Positions 5,650-5,665 of a DNA stretch of 5,665 nucleotides are shown here, piece after piece. Location: assembly GCA_030645645.1 (NCBI GenBank), contig JAUSNC010000008.1, forward strand, positions 1 through 5,665, given 5' to 3'. Source of the stretch: Candidatus Parcubacteria bacterium (lineage in GTDB: Bacteria; Patescibacteriota; Minisyncoccia; Minisyncoccales; UBA6532). How positions within the stretch are numbered: the first letter of the stretch is position 1; each line of letters begins with the position of its first letter. Position numbers and translations under genes: made by a program. Under the pieces are notes generated by a model. It was not told where the DNA came from. It made no database searches and saw only the letters and a program-made list of their open reading frames with translations.

Positions 5650-5665
5650 CCTTTCCGAATTAAAC

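Noticed and set aside
1..5665. Alternative genetic code (TGA as glycine, as in some CPR groups)
   Set aside because: All genes read through intact under the standard bacterial code, and the four visible stops are all TAA.

Overview
The window reads as ordinary chromosomal DNA of an uncultivated Candidate Phyla Radiation bacterium (Patescibacteria), most likely a Parcubacteria-type lineage. The assignment rests on three things. The extracytoplasmic peptidase ends in the peptidoglycan-binding-like domain, with a 'PLGMTEGTGYVG.RTR' ending, that is typical of Parcubacteria surface proteins. A Wzy/WaaL-type membrane protein is fused to a TPR tail. The DNA is AT-rich, with short spacers and compact genes. 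This placement is from recognition, not from a search. All four complete frames end in TAA and are uninterrupted under the standard bacterial code, so no TGA recoding is needed.

Every gene lies on the minus strand, so transcription runs from high to low coordinates. First comes an envelope pair: a polytopic O-antigen ligase/polymerase-family protein with a C-terminal TPR region (3442-5649, possibly starting just beyond the window edge). It is followed after 15 bases by a secreted HExxH metallopeptidase with a coiled coil and a C-terminal cell-wall-binding-like domain (1696-3426). This pair is closed by a 3' untranslated region holding an AU-rich GAAA-capped hairpin and then a terminator-like hairpin with a T-rich tail (1591-1662).

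A second unit begins at a TATAAT box near 1545-1550. It encodes a small YruB-type glutaredoxin (1267-1503) and, after 8 bases, a complete phosphorylating glyceraldehyde-3-phosphate dehydrogenase (251-1258). It ends at a compact intrinsic terminator (202-223). A third unit starts immediately: a TATAAT box at 187-192, with a weak -35 inside the terminator hairpin, precedes the first 56 codons of an AMP-forming acetyl-CoA synthetase that runs off the left edge.

The window therefore combines central carbon metabolism (lower glycolysis, acetate/acetyl-CoA) with a thiol-redox protein and a cell-surface module (polysaccharide or glycoprotein assembly plus a wall-associated protease). None of the visible ATG starts has a convincing Shine-Dalgarno sequence. 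I see no mobile element, CRISPR array, tRNA, rRNA or clearly new defence-like system. The points most worth following are the glutaredoxin-GAPDH pairing, the peptidase/TPR-ligase pair and the promoter-terminator overlap.
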